DNA of 64,000 nucleotides from Streptomyces sp. f51 (GTDB lineage: Bacteria; Actinomycetota; Actinomycetes; Streptomycetales; Streptomycetaceae): contig NZ_CP149798.1 of the NCBI RefSeq assembly GCF_037940415.1, positions 2,476,501-2,540,500 on the forward strand, written 5' to 3'. Position 1 is the stretch's first letter. The number at the start of each line of letters is the position of its first letter. The notes under the pieces were generated by a model. It ran no database searches. It saw only the letters and a list, made by a program, of their open reading frames with translations, and was not told where the DNA came from. Below are positions 34,648 to 42,118 of the stretch, in pieces. The position numbers and the translations under genes are program-made.

Positions 34648-35403
34648 CTAGGAGCGGGTGCTCCGGACACGCACGACGGCGAAGGCGGCCGCGAGCAGGC
34701 CGAGGACACCGACGATCAGACCCGCGGTGCCCAGGGCCCGGGCGGTGGAGTCACTGCTCGTGCCGCTCGCGGTCGACTTCTCGGCGGCCGAGGACGCGGA
34801 CGAGGACGAGTCGGAGCCGGAGGCGCCGGTGCCGGCCGAAGCGGGCTCCTCCGCCGCACCCTTGGCGGTGAGGGCGAGCGCCGGTGCGGGGCTCTCCGGC
34901 TCCTCCTGGCCCTTCTGCTGCTGCTCGATCCAGCGGACCACCTTGCCGTCCGAGTAGGTCTGGAGGGTCTTGAAGGTCAACTGGTCGACGTCGTCAGGGA
35001 GCTGGCCGAAGGCGACCTGGAAGTCCTGGAACTCGCCGTGGCGGATCCGGCCGCCGGTCCAGGTGATCTCGGAGACGGCGTCCGTGATCGTGCCGTCGTC
35101 GGTCTTGACGGGCTTCTTCAGCTTGACGGTCGTCGCCTTCGCGGTCCAGCCGGCCTGCGGAGTCACCAGAACGCCCAGGAGGGGGTGATCGGTCGGCAGG
35201 AAGATCTGCACCTTGGTGGTGCTCGCGGTGTCCTCCTCGTTCGGGACACGGAAGCTCAGGAGGCCGTCCGTGGCTCCCTTGGCGTAGCTCTCGGGGTGGA
35301 CCGTCACATGCGCCGAGGCCGCGCCCGCGGCGGCCAGGACGCCCGCGGTGACGAGGGCGGCGACGGTGCCGGTGCGGCGCAGGGTGGTGCTGGTCGAGGA
35401 CAT
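34648..35403 (-). CDS. YcnI-like (DUF1775) copper-binding secreted protein
   Basis: The 251-residue protein has a signal peptide cleaved at ASA-HVTVHPES. This gives the mature N-terminal histidine that, in YcnI, forms a copper histidine brace. The DUF1775 beta-sandwich (about 35-180) contains FRVPNEEDT, LPTDHPLLGVLVTPQAGW and ITWTGGRIRHGEFQDF. A Ser/Ala-rich stalk and a C-terminal membrane helix (about 222-245) anchor it. ATG 35403 has GGAG eight bases upstream. It follows the Met/His-rich membrane gene by 31 bp and probably forms an operon with it. Confidence 0.92.
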   Translation of the reverse strand: MSSTSTTLRRTGTVAALVTAGVLAAAGAASAHVTVHPESYAKGATDGLLSFRVPNEEDTASTTKVQIFLPTDHPLLGVLVTPQAGWTAKATTVKLKKPVKTDDGTITDAVSEITWTGGRIRHGEFQDFQVAFGQLPDDVDQLTFKTLQTYSDGKVVRWIEQQQKGQEEPESPAPALALTAKGAAEEPASAGTGASGSDSSSSASSAAEKSTASGTSSDSTARALGTAGLIVGVLGLLAAAFAVVRVRSTRS

Positions 35404-35434
35404 CTGGGGAACTCCGTACTGAGGGGGAACAGGG

Positions 35435-36022
35435 TCAGGGCGTGGGAGCGAGCCCTGCCGGCGGTCCCCGGCGCGAGACGGCGTGACGCAGCAGCGCACG
35501 GCCCGAAGGCCACGGCTCGGCCGGAGTGCGGCCCGCGGTGTCCCCGTACAGGCGCACCGGACGCGCGCCCGTCCTCGTCCTCCACCACGCGGCGAGCCCC
35601 GGCACGAACGACACGGCCCGGCGCAGCAGGGACCACAGGGCGGCCTCGCCGCGCCGCAGCCACCAGGTCGCCAGCAGGGCGGCGACGACGTGCGCGGCCG
35701 TGGCGTGCGGGGTCAGGGCGTGCGCGGACGGCTGCGCCATGTGCATCCCGGGCATGGTCATCGCCATGCGCGGCCCGGCGGCCTCGAAGCCGAGGTGGAG
35801 TCCGGCCTGTGCGACCAGCATGGCGCCGGCCAGGCCGGGCAGGGACCGTTCGCGGCCGCCCAGCGGGCAGCCGGCGGCGAAGACGGCGAGGAGTCCGGCG
35901 CCCTCGGCCCAGAGCGGCGGCGCCTGTCCGGTGGCGAGCAGGTGCCCGCCCGCGGCCAGCAGCACGCACAGGACGGCGAACACCGCGGCGCGCAGACTCC
36001 GTACCGCCGGCGACGCATTCAT
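35435..36022 (-). CDS. membrane protein with Met/His-rich putative copper site
   Basis: The 195-residue protein has about four membrane segments. Between the second and third segments lies MAMTMPGMHMAQPSAH, a Met/His-rich motif of the type that binds Cu(I). Together with the YcnI gene 31 bp downstream this suggests copper acquisition or delivery. ATG 36022 (MNASPAVRSLR) starts just before the first helix; the frame is open to 36085. No named family is recognised with certainty. Confidence 0.75.
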   Translation of the reverse strand: MNASPAVRSLRAAVFAVLCVLLAAGGHLLATGQAPPLWAEGAGLLAVFAAGCPLGGRERSLPGLAGAMLVAQAGLHLGFEAAGPRMAMTMPGMHMAQPSAHALTPHATAAHVVAALLATWWLRRGEAALWSLLRRAVSFVPGLAAWWRTRTGARPVRLYGDTAGRTPAEPWPSGRALLRHAVSRRGPPAGLAPTP

Positions 36023-36150
36023 GGTGCCCAGATACTCCCATGGGGCGCCCGTGGCCGTGCGGCTTCCCCCCGGGGTCGGCGTCACGGTCCGCCCGGCTCC
36101 CGCGGGCGCGGCTCGGGTAGGGTCCCGATGAGTCTGGAAGGGATCCCCCC

Positions 36151-37110
36151 ATGCGTCTTCGTTGTGCCGTGCTGGACGACTATCAGGGCGTCGCGACGCG
36201 AACCGCCGACTGGTCTCCCGTCGCGGACGCCGTGGAAGTCACCTGTTTCGAGCGGCACTTGGGCGACGAGGACACGCTGGCCGCCGCGCTGGCGGACTTC
36301 GACATCGTCGTCACGCTGCGCGAACGCGTGCCCTTCCCCGCGTCCCTGCTCGCGCGGCTGCCCCGGCTGAGGCTGCTGATCGCCTCCGGGATGCGCAACA
36401 GCGTGATCGACTACGCCGCGGCCGAGGCGCACGGGGTGACCGTGTGCGGCACGCCGAGTTCCTCGACTCCCCCGGTCGAGCTGACCTGGGCACTGCTGCT
36501 CGGTCTCGCGCGGGGGATCGTCACGGAGAACGACGCCCTGCGGGCGGGCGGTCCCTGGCAGAGCACCGTCGGCGCCGACCTGCACGGCCGCCGGCTGGGG
36601 CTGCTGGGGCTCGGCAAGATCGGCGGCAAGGTGGCCCAGGTGGGGCTCGCGTTCGGTATGCGGGTCGGCGCGTGGAGCCAGAACCTCACCGAGGAGCGGG
36701 CGAAGGAGGTGGGGGTGGAGCTCGCGCCGTCGAAGGAGGAGCTGTTGTCGGGCAGCGACTTCGTCTCCGTCCACCTCGCGCTCGGCGAGCGCACCCGGGG
36801 GCTCGTGGGCGCCGCCGAACTGGCCCTCCTCAAGCCGACCGCCTTCCTCGTCAACACCTCGCGTTCGGCGATCGTCGACCAAGAAGCCCTGCTGGCCGCG
36901 TTGCACGCGGGGCGGATCGCCGGAGCGGGCGTCGACGTGTTCGACGTCGAACCGCTGCCCGCCGGCCATCCGATGCGCTCGGCCCCGCGTCTGCTGGCCA
37001 CCCCGCACCTCGGTTATGTGTCGCGGTCCAACTACGAGACGTACTACGGAGCGGCCGTCGAGAACATCCGGGCGTTCCTGGCGGGCACGCCACTGCGCCG
37101 CCTCGGCTGA
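36151..37110 (+). CDS. D-2-hydroxyacid dehydrogenase family protein
   Basis: The 319-residue NAD-dependent enzyme belongs to the D-isomer-specific 2-hydroxyacid dehydrogenase family. The Rossmann loop GLLGLGKIGGKVAQ is at about 150-163. The catalytic Arg context VNTSRSAIVD, the Glu region and the catalytic His in ATPHLGYVS follow in order. Its substrate (glycerate, phosphoglycerate or another 2-oxoacid) cannot be told. It is divergent from the copper pair and has no obvious functional link with the neighbouring chaplin. Confidence 0.9.
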   Translation: MRLRCAVLDDYQGVATRTADWSPVADAVEVTCFERHLGDEDTLAAALADFDIVVTLRERVPFPASLLARLPRLRLLIASGMRNSVIDYAAAEAHGVTVCGTPSSSTPPVELTWALLLGLARGIVTENDALRAGGPWQSTVGADLHGRRLGLLGLGKIGGKVAQVGLAFGMRVGAWSQNLTEERAKEVGVELAPSKEELLSGSDFVSVHLALGERTRGLVGAAELALLKPTAFLVNTSRSAIVDQEALLAALHAGRIAGAGVDVFDVEPLPAGHPMRSAPRLLATPHLGYVSRSNYETYYGAAVENIRAFLAGTPLRRLG

Positions 37111-37282
37111 CCACGACCGCGTGCGCCACGCGGGCCGCGCCGGACGAACGGCTGCTCCCGCGGCTCCTGTTCGAACACCGATCCCCTGGTGGGCGCCCGT
37201 GACCAGGTGTGGACGGACGCGTTGAACGGGGCGTGCGGTCGCGTCCGAGCCATCGCACTCATCGACTCTTAAGGAGAACGTG

Positions 37283-37591
37283 ATGTCTCGCATCGCGAAG
37301 GCCGCCGCAGTGGTCGTGGGCACGGGCGCCGTGGCCCTCAGCGGCGCCGGTATGGCCATGGCCGACGCCGGCGCCCAGGGCGCGGCCGTCGGCTCGCCCG
37401 GCGTCCTGTCGGGCAACGTCATCCAGGCGCCGATCAACGTGCCGGTCAACGTGTGCGGCAACACGATCGACGTCGTCGGCCTGCTGAACCCGGCCTTCGG
37501 CAACACCTGCGTGAACGGCGGCGGCCACCTCAAGCAGCACCACCCCCACACCACGCACAGCAGCCACGGCTCGCACGGCTACGGCAGCTGA
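37283..37591 (+). CDS. chpG: short chaplin ChpG with His-rich tail
   Basis: This 102-residue secreted amyloid-forming protein has a signal peptide ending at AMA-DAGAQG. One chaplin domain follows (GSPGVLSGNVIQAPINVPVN, then VCGNTIDVVGLLNPAFGNTC with its two conserved cysteines). Chaplins coat aerial hyphae and spores and lower surface tension. The N-terminus and position beside melC2 match S. coelicolor ChpG. Unusually, a histidine-rich tail (HLKQHHPHTTHSSHGSHGYGS, 10 His-containing positions) extends beyond the domain. ATG 37283 is preferred over GTG 37280; AAGGAG lies six bases upstream. Confidence 0.95.
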   Translation: MSRIAKAAAVVVGTGAVALSGAGMAMADAGAQGAAVGSPGVLSGNVIQAPINVPVNVCGNTIDVVGLLNPAFGNTCVNGGGHLKQHHPHTTHSSHGSHGYGS

Positions 37592-37604
37592 GCGCAGCAA
37601 GCGC

Positions 37605-37637
37605 GAGGCCCCGGCGGGAAGTCACCGCCGGGGCCTC
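37605..37637. terminator. strong terminator between chpG and melC2
   Basis: A perfect 13-bp stem (GAGGCCCCGGCGG/CCGCCGGGGCCTC) with a 7-base loop lies between the convergent genes and may serve both. Confidence 0.8.
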
Positions 37638-37645
37638 GTCGTCTC

Positions 37646-37703
37646 CGTCGCGTGGGGGGCGTACCCGTCGCGTGGAGGGCGTACCCGCCGTGTGGGGCGT
37701 ACC
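37646..37703. repeat. three 18-20-bp direct repeats after the chpG terminator
   Basis: Copies of CGTCGCGTGGRGGGCGTACC start at 37646 and 37666, with a shorter variant at 37686. They are non-coding and lie in the 3' region of melC2. Confidence 0.8.
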
Positions 37704-37714
37704 GCGGGATGCGG

Positions 37715-38581
37715 TTACGCGTAGCGGTAGATGTGGCTGTGGTCCTCCATCGACTCCGGCGTCACGCCCCACGGGGGCATCTTCTCGCGCCGGGCGACGA
37801 TACGCCGGTACTGGGCGTCGCGAGGACCCGGGGGGCGCTCGGGCAGATAGCGGGCGCCCTGGTGCCGCTTCTGCCAGCGGGTCCACTGGAGGTCGACGAA
37901 GGCGTGGTGCAGCCAGAAGGCGGGGTCGTTGACGGAGGCGCCGCCGAGCATGTGGCCGCCGACCCAGCGGTGGACGCGGTTGTGGTTCTCCCAGGTGGCG
38001 TTCCCCGTCCCGTGCCCCCAGCCCTCCAGCCGGTTCCGGAAACCGCGGGTGGTCGTCGAGTCGTAGGGGGCCGTGTCGTAGACGGCGTCGTCCAGGGCCG
38101 CGTTCAGCGCGGCCCGGGTCGGCAGCTGGATCGGCTTGCCCGGGCGGCCGAACTCCCGCATGAGGAACGCTCCGTCGGTCACCCCCTCCTTGATCGTCCA
38201 CTTGCCGTGGGCGTAGGCGAAGGGGCCGGTCATGACCTGCCGGTCCGAACGGCGCCCGTTGCCGCCGAGCAGGTCCTTGGTCCACGGCGCCGAGGTCGCC
38301 GTGCGGTCGCGCGTCCAGTCCCAGTACGGCACGCTCACCCCGGAGTCCACGCGTTGCAGCGCCTGCTCCAGGTCCAGCAGGAAGCACCGGTGCCAGGGCA
38401 GGAACGAGGGCGCCATATGAGCCGCGCGCAGCCCGCCGTCGCCGTCGGAGACGTAGTAGTCGATGTGCCGGCGGACGAACTCGTCGTACTCCCCGCGGCG
38501 TTTCACCTCCAGCATCGCGGTGACGAAGCGGCGCCGCTCCGCGCTCGTGAGGGTGCTGACGTTCTTACGCGCGTACACCAT
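37715..38581 (-). CDS. melC2: tyrosinase MelC2 (melanin biosynthesis)
   Basis: This 288-residue type-3 copper enzyme oxidises tyrosine to dopaquinone for melanin. Copper-A ligands are visible in RRHIDYYVSD and PSFLPWHRCFLLDLE. Copper-B ligands are in NRVHRWVGGHM and FWLHHAFVDLQW. It has no signal peptide and is exported together with MelC1. ATG 38581 (MVYARKNVSTLT) aligns with known MelC2 starts and overlaps the melC1 end; GTG 38593 is an alternative, but GGAGG is only three bases from it. Confidence 0.97.
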   Translation of the reverse strand: MVYARKNVSTLTSAERRRFVTAMLEVKRRGEYDEFVRRHIDYYVSDGDGGLRAAHMAPSFLPWHRCFLLDLEQALQRVDSGVSVPYWDWTRDRTATSAPWTKDLLGGNGRRSDRQVMTGPFAYAHGKWTIKEGVTDGAFLMREFGRPGKPIQLPTRAALNAALDDAVYDTAPYDSTTTRGFRNRLEGWGHGTGNATWENHNRVHRWVGGHMLGGASVNDPAFWLHHAFVDLQWTRWQKRHQGARYLPERPPGPRDAQYRRIVARREKMPPWGVTPESMEDHSHIYRYA

Positions 38582-39098
38582 GGTGGTGGCCACTCCCCTC
38601 CGTGCCGCTCGCCCGCCCGCCGTTCATGCCGGCCATGCCCGCCATCCCTCTGAGGTGTTCGGACGGGCCCAGTTGGTCGACGGCCGCGCGGGCCGCCGCC
38701 AGCGGTGTCGGGTACGACTCGTAGTGGTCCACCATGCTGAGGTAGCTGCCGTCCGCCCGGCGCATCAGGTGCAGGGGGCGGCCGTCCACCGTGACCTGCC
38801 ACTCACCGCCGGCGTACGCGGCCCGGCCGTCCGCGCCGCTCCTCGTGCCGAGGATGTGCCGGCCGCGGTACATCTCGTCGAAGGACCGGTCCGGGGAGCG
38901 GCGCGGCGGCCGTGATGCCGCGACGACGGGGGCCAGCGCCACGCCGACGGCCGATACGAGCAGTCCCCGCATCGCGCCGCGCCGGGTCAGCGCCAGTCCA
39001 CCCGCCACCCGTTCCGTCCTGCGGCCGCGCTCCGGGGCGGCGGGCACCCGGCCCCGCCCGCGCCTCGGTACTCTGCCCGGCATCCAGCTGGCGAACAT
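38565..39098 (-). CDS. melC1: MelC1 tyrosinase copper-delivery cofactor
   Basis: The 177-residue caddie protein delivers copper to MelC2 and carries the Tat signal for export of the complex. A twin-arginine motif (LTRRGAMRGLLVSAVGVAL, about 38-56) follows an unusually long Arg-rich N-terminus. The conserved YRGRHILG, GGEWQVTVDGRPLHLMRRADG and YLSMVDHYESYPTPLAAARA are present. A Met-rich GMAGMAGM segment and HHHG lie at the end. ATG 39098 has GAGGAGAG seven bases upstream. Confidence 0.95.
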   Translation of the reverse strand: MFASWMPGRVPRRGRGRVPAAPERGRRTERVAGGLALTRRGAMRGLLVSAVGVALAPVVAASRPPRRSPDRSFDEMYRGRHILGTRSGADGRAAYAGGEWQVTVDGRPLHLMRRADGSYLSMVDHYESYPTPLAAARAAVDQLGPSEHLRGMAGMAGMNGGRASGTEGSGHHHGVRA

Positions 39099-39291
39099 GC
39101 TTCTCTCCTCGACGGGTTCAGGCTGTTTCGGTCGGCCTCGGGAAGATCGGTCGACGGCGACGGCGGGCCGTCGGCACGCGAACGCCCCCGCGCCGCCCCC
39201 GCGGCTCGGGGTCCGTATCGCGTAACGATTCCGGGAACGTCATCGGATCAAGATTCCCCCGACGGACACATTAGTCTTCCGATAGGCGGAT

Positions 39292-39924
39292 TCAGCTCGT
39301 CCAGAAATCCCACCAGCGGGTGAGGATCAGCATTCCGACGATGCCGATGTGCAGCGCCGGGAGAACCCAGGTGAACTCCGTGAAGAAAACCTTCAGCCAT
39401 TCCGGTGCGGGCAGGAAATTGTTCCGTACGTTGAAGGACGTGACGTACCAGAACATGATGATCGTGGCGACCCAGGCCAGGCAGCACCACAGGCACAGCG
39501 CGTTGATCCGGTAGAACGACTGGAACTGGAGCCAGCTGACGAATCCGACGCCGAACAGCGTGCCCGCGTCGAAGGTCAGCCAGTACCAGCGGGGAAATCC
39601 CGCACCGGTCAGCAGGCTCACGCCGACACAGATCACCACGCTGTAGGCGACCAGGCCCAGCATCGGGTTGGGGAACCCGAACGCCGACGCCTGCGCGCTC
39701 TTCATGACGCTGCCGCAGGAGACCACCGGGTTCAGGCTGCACCCCGGGACGAAGTTCGGGTTCTCCAGCAGCTTGAACTTGTCGATCGTGATGACCCACG
39801 CGGCCAGCAGACCGGCGGCCCCGGTGACGACCATCAGCAGGGCGAAGGCACGGCTGCTGCCGGCGGTGTGCCCGCGCGCGCCCCGGTCGCCTCCGCCCGT
39901 CTCCGGTCCCGCGGCGGCCGTCAT
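39292..39924 (-). CDS. vitamin K epoxide reductase (VKOR) family disulfide-forming protein
   Basis: The 210-residue membrane protein has about five hydrophobic helices. The VKOR cysteines are visible: the loop pair in GCSLNPVVSCGSVM and the catalytic C-x2-C in LCLWCCLAW. Bacterial VKOR reoxidises DsbA and so drives disulfide formation in secreted proteins with quinone as acceptor. The ATG overlaps the upstream stop (TGATG). It lies among tyrosinase and chaplin genes, whose products are secreted and, for chaplins, carry paired cysteines. Confidence 0.93.
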   Translation of the reverse strand: MTAAAGPETGGGDRGARGHTAGSSRAFALLMVVTGAAGLLAAWVITIDKFKLLENPNFVPGCSLNPVVSCGSVMKSAQASAFGFPNPMLGLVAYSVVICVGVSLLTGAGFPRWYWLTFDAGTLFGVGFVSWLQFQSFYRINALCLWCCLAWVATIIMFWYVTSFNVRNNFLPAPEWLKVFFTEFTWVLPALHIGIVGMLILTRWWDFWTS

Positions 39925-40421
39925 CAGCGACGCAGGCTGCGCGCGGGCAGCAGCACGTGGGACGCGCTGAGCAGCGTCTCCTCGTCGCCCGCGAAGGCCG
40001 TCAGGTCCTCGGCCGCGACGGGCTTGCCGGGCTGGGCCACGGGCCAGGCGCGGGTGGCGAACAGGAAGTAGGCGTAGCCGCGTTCCCCCACCGCGGCCAG
40101 CCACTCCGGCGGCGCGAGGCACTGGGCGTTGAGGTGCGGCATGCTGACGACGGCCTGGCCGGCCTCGACGAGCAGGGTGAGCGGCAGGCTCGGATGCCGG
40201 GATCCGTCGATGAGCGTGTCACCCACGGGCAGTCCGTTGTCGATCAGCAGCTGCCGGATGGCGGCCGCCGATCCCTCGGGACCCCGCTCACCGTCTCCGA
40301 GCGAGTAGGCGAGGAGATAGGGCATGTCGCCGTCGGGTGCTTCCCCGCTGAACGCCATGACGGCGAGCGTGCCGAGATCGGCGTCCTGAAAAGGGCGCAT
40401 TTCGCTTGAGGTCGAGGTCAT
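39924..40421 (-). CDS. conserved Streptomyces protein, possibly DUF5949 type
   Basis: This 165-residue cytoplasmic protein has an alpha/beta layout (LGTLAVMAFSGEAPDGDMPY at the start, then LLVEAGQAVVSMPHLNAQ). It has no signal peptide or membrane helix. I associate it with the DUF5949 group of streptomycetes from memory, and its function is unknown. It is translationally coupled to the VKOR gene (TGATG overlap), suggesting a shared role in maturing or checking exported proteins. Confidence 0.75.
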   Translation of the reverse strand: MTSTSSEMRPFQDADLGTLAVMAFSGEAPDGDMPYLLAYSLGDGERGPEGSAAAIRQLLIDNGLPVGDTLIDGSRHPSLPLTLLVEAGQAVVSMPHLNAQCLAPPEWLAAVGERGYAYFLFATRAWPVAQPGKPVAAEDLTAFAGDEETLLSASHVLLPARSLRR

Positions 40422-40526
40422 TGCGGAACCCTATCGATGCGGCCGTTCGGGTTCCCGGCCGAAATCACCCGACCGGGCGATACCCGGGAGCGTGACCACA
40501 CGAATGAGGTACGGGGCTCGAACAGC

Positions 40527-40566
40527 GCGAAGGGCCGATTCCGGGTCCTCGGAATCGGCCCTTCGC
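40527..40566 (-). terminator. terminator of the short chaplin gene at 40585
   Basis: A perfect 16-bp stem (GCGAAGGGCCGATTCC/GGAATCGGCCCTTCGC) with an 8-base loop lies 18 bp past the chaplin stop on the minus strand. Confidence 0.85.
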
Positions 40567-40584
40567 ACCGACGGCCGTACGGTG

Positions 40585-40824
40585 TCAGTGGTTGATGCAG
40601 GTGTTCCCGAAAGTCGGGTTCAGCAGACCGATGACGTCGACCGTGTTGCCGCAGACATTGACCGGGATGTGAACCGGAACCTGAAGGACGTTGCCCGACA
40701 GGACACCCGGGGAATTGACCGCGGCACCCTCGGCGCCGGAGTCCGCGGCGGCACTGCCCGCGGCAGCACCCGCGGCCATTCCGGCGGTGGCGAAAATAAG
40801 AGCGGCCTTCTTGGCAGTGTTCAT
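40585..40824 (-). CDS. short chaplin
   Basis: The 79-residue protein has a signal peptide ending near SAA-ADSGAEG and one chaplin domain (NSPGVLSGNVLQVPVHIPVN, then VCGNTVDVIGLLNPTFGNTC). It ends at INH right after the domain, so it is a short secreted chaplin of the ChpE-H kind. ATG 40824 (MNTAKKAAL) has AAAGGA six bases upstream; a second ATG at 40839 would place that site inside the coding region. Confidence 0.95.
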   Translation of the reverse strand: MNTAKKAALIFATAGMAAGAAAGSAAADSGAEGAAVNSPGVLSGNVLQVPVHIPVNVCGNTVDVIGLLNPTFGNTCINH

Positions 40825-40910
40825 TGTGATTCCTTTCATCGGAGCATTTACTCAGAGCCTAGGGAAATGCTCGCGGGCATTGCGGAAAGACACGCGCGCA
40901 AGGGTTGGGA

Positions 40911-41213
40911 CTAACCCTGAAGGGGAAGCCCGCCGAGGAGCTGGGCCGGGGAGGCGGTCGTGTTCAGCGTCTTCGTCGCGCCGTTCACGCCGTTGAGGAC
41001 GGAGCCCTTGTTCTCGCTGTCGAGCGCGTTCGACTGGTGCTGGAGGGGAAGGACGTCCTGCACGCTGAGCGAGTGCTGGCTGGTGACGGTCTCCAGGGCG
41101 CCGTTGAGGCTGGAGGGCGTCAGGCCGGAGGCTCCGGCGGCGAACGCGGGCCCGGCGGCACCGGCGGCGGCCAGGGAACCGGCGATCACGGCGGCGGCCT
41201 TGAGGGACTTCAT
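40911..41213 (-). CDS. small secreted protein between chaplins, unknown family
   Basis: The 100-residue protein has a clear signal peptide (MKSLKAAAVIAGSLAAAGAA, cut near AFA-AGASG). The mature part of about 75 residues is rich in Ser, Leu, Asn and Thr, without cysteines, and ends in QLLGGLPLQG. It has no chaplin or rodlin domain. ATG 41213 follows AAAGGA at six bases, the same arrangement as the chaplin genes. Similar proteins occur beside chaplins in other streptomycetes as far as I recall; function unknown. A short AGGGTT/AACCCT hairpin (40901-40918) overlaps the stop. Confidence 0.85.
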   Translation of the reverse strand: MKSLKAAAVIAGSLAAAGAAGPAFAAGASGLTPSSLNGALETVTSQHSLSVQDVLPLQHQSNALDSENKGSVLNGVNGATKTLNTTASPAQLLGGLPLQG

Positions 41214-41375
41214 CGTGTTCCTTTCTTCGGCGACCGGCGTCGCCGGAGGGAATTGCTCGGTGCGCTGCCTAACGAGCCCCGAACGCGACGGAAACTCCGC
41301 GTGCGGACATTCCTGCAATCACCCGGCCGCACAACCCGGTTCACTCCCCGGCGCACGGACCGGCCACCGTAGAAC
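41214..41375. other. leader of the small secreted gene
   Basis: This stretch holds the presumed promoter of the minus-strand gene at 40911 and no ORF of its own. Confidence 0.5.
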
Positions 41376-41525
41376 CGACAACGCGGGACCGGACCGGCCA
41401 CCGAAGAACCGTCAACGCGAACCGGCAGCCGCCCGATCCGTCAATGCGGTACGGCCGCCGTCCGATCCGTCAACGGCAACCGGCCGCCCACCGGTTCGAC
41501 AACGCGGACCGGCCGCCCTCCGTTC
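41376..41525. repeat. tandem array of 29-bp repeats between chaplin-region genes
   Basis: Four contiguous 29-bp units start at 41410, 41439, 41468 and 41497 with consensus CGTCAACGCGNACCGGCCGCCNNCCGRTC. A 34-bp variant unit precedes them at 41376 and a partial one lies before that. Units differ at several positions. There are no unique spacers, so this is a tandem repeat and not a CRISPR array. Confidence 0.85.
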
Positions 41526-41541
41526 TCGGGAGGGCGGCCGG
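41509..41541 (-). terminator. terminator of the chaplin gene at 41563
   Basis: A perfect 13-bp stem (CCGGCCGCCCTCC/GGAGGGCGGCCGG) with a 7-base loop lies about 22 bp beyond the chaplin stop on the minus strand; its left arm is part of the last 29-bp repeat unit. Confidence 0.8.
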
Positions 41542-41562
41542 CCGGAAGGGTCCGCGACGGCG

Positions 41563-41802
41563 TCAGCCGTTGACGCAGGTGTTCCCGAACGCGGGGTTCA
41601 GCAGACCGATGACGTTCACGGTGTTGCCGCACACGTTGACCGGGATGTGAACGGGAACCTGAAGGACGTTGCCCGACAGGACGCCCGGGGAGTGGGCGGC
41701 CGCGCCGTGCGCGCCGCTGTCGGCAGCGGCGATGCCGGCGGTGCCGGCGACGGCGGCGGCGGCAACGGAGGTCAGGGCCAGGCCCTTCGCGATACGCGAC
41801 AT
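41563..41802 (-). CDS. short chaplin, ChpF-like
   Basis: This 79-residue protein has a signal peptide cut near IAA-ADSGAHG and one chaplin domain (HSPGVLSGNVLQVPVHIPVN, then VCGNTVNVIGLLNPAFGNTC). The MSRIAK start and the AAAHSPGVLSG stretch resemble ChpF/ChpH. AAGGAG lies ten bases before ATG 41802. It is very similar to the chaplin at 40585 in the mature region, suggesting a local duplication. Confidence 0.95.
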   Translation of the reverse strand: MSRIAKGLALTSVAAAAVAGTAGIAAADSGAHGAAAHSPGVLSGNVLQVPVHIPVNVCGNTVNVIGLLNPAFGNTCVNG

Positions 41803-42118
41803 GGAGAAGTGCTCCTTGGAAATCGACACAACATCCGGGCGGGATGCCCGGCTCCGAGTTCAACGCGCGGCGCACACGGGGGTTGTGCCTCCAAAGGAGT
41901 GATGTCTCGGACGGTCGCACTCCACCATTCCGACACACTTCACAGCTTCAGGTGACAAAGCGGGACACGGGCTAGAGTCGGGCTCTCCGAGGGCGTCCGG
42001 AAGCGGGCGCCGAGGGGCGCCGGGGGCTCGCGGGGAGCCGACGCGTACGTGTCTGATTCTCGGATTTTCCGTCCGTCCGCTGGTCCAGAACCTTTTCCCC
42101 GAAAGGGCACCGCCGGTC
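41803..42118. other. divergent promoter region, chaplin / secreted DUF3344-like gene
   Basis: These 316 bp separate two divergent secreted-protein genes and must hold both promoters. No ORF or strong hairpin is recognised. Confidence 0.5.

Noticed and set aside
41376..41525. CRISPR-like array of 29-bp repeats
   Set aside because: Units are contiguous with no spacers, differ from each other and lack cas genes nearby; it is a simple tandem repeat.
42060..42118. Possible extra start for the DUF3344-like gene or a small upstream ORF
   Set aside because: The signal peptide begins at ATG 42119, and the upstream sequence has no ribosome site or secretion-like residues.
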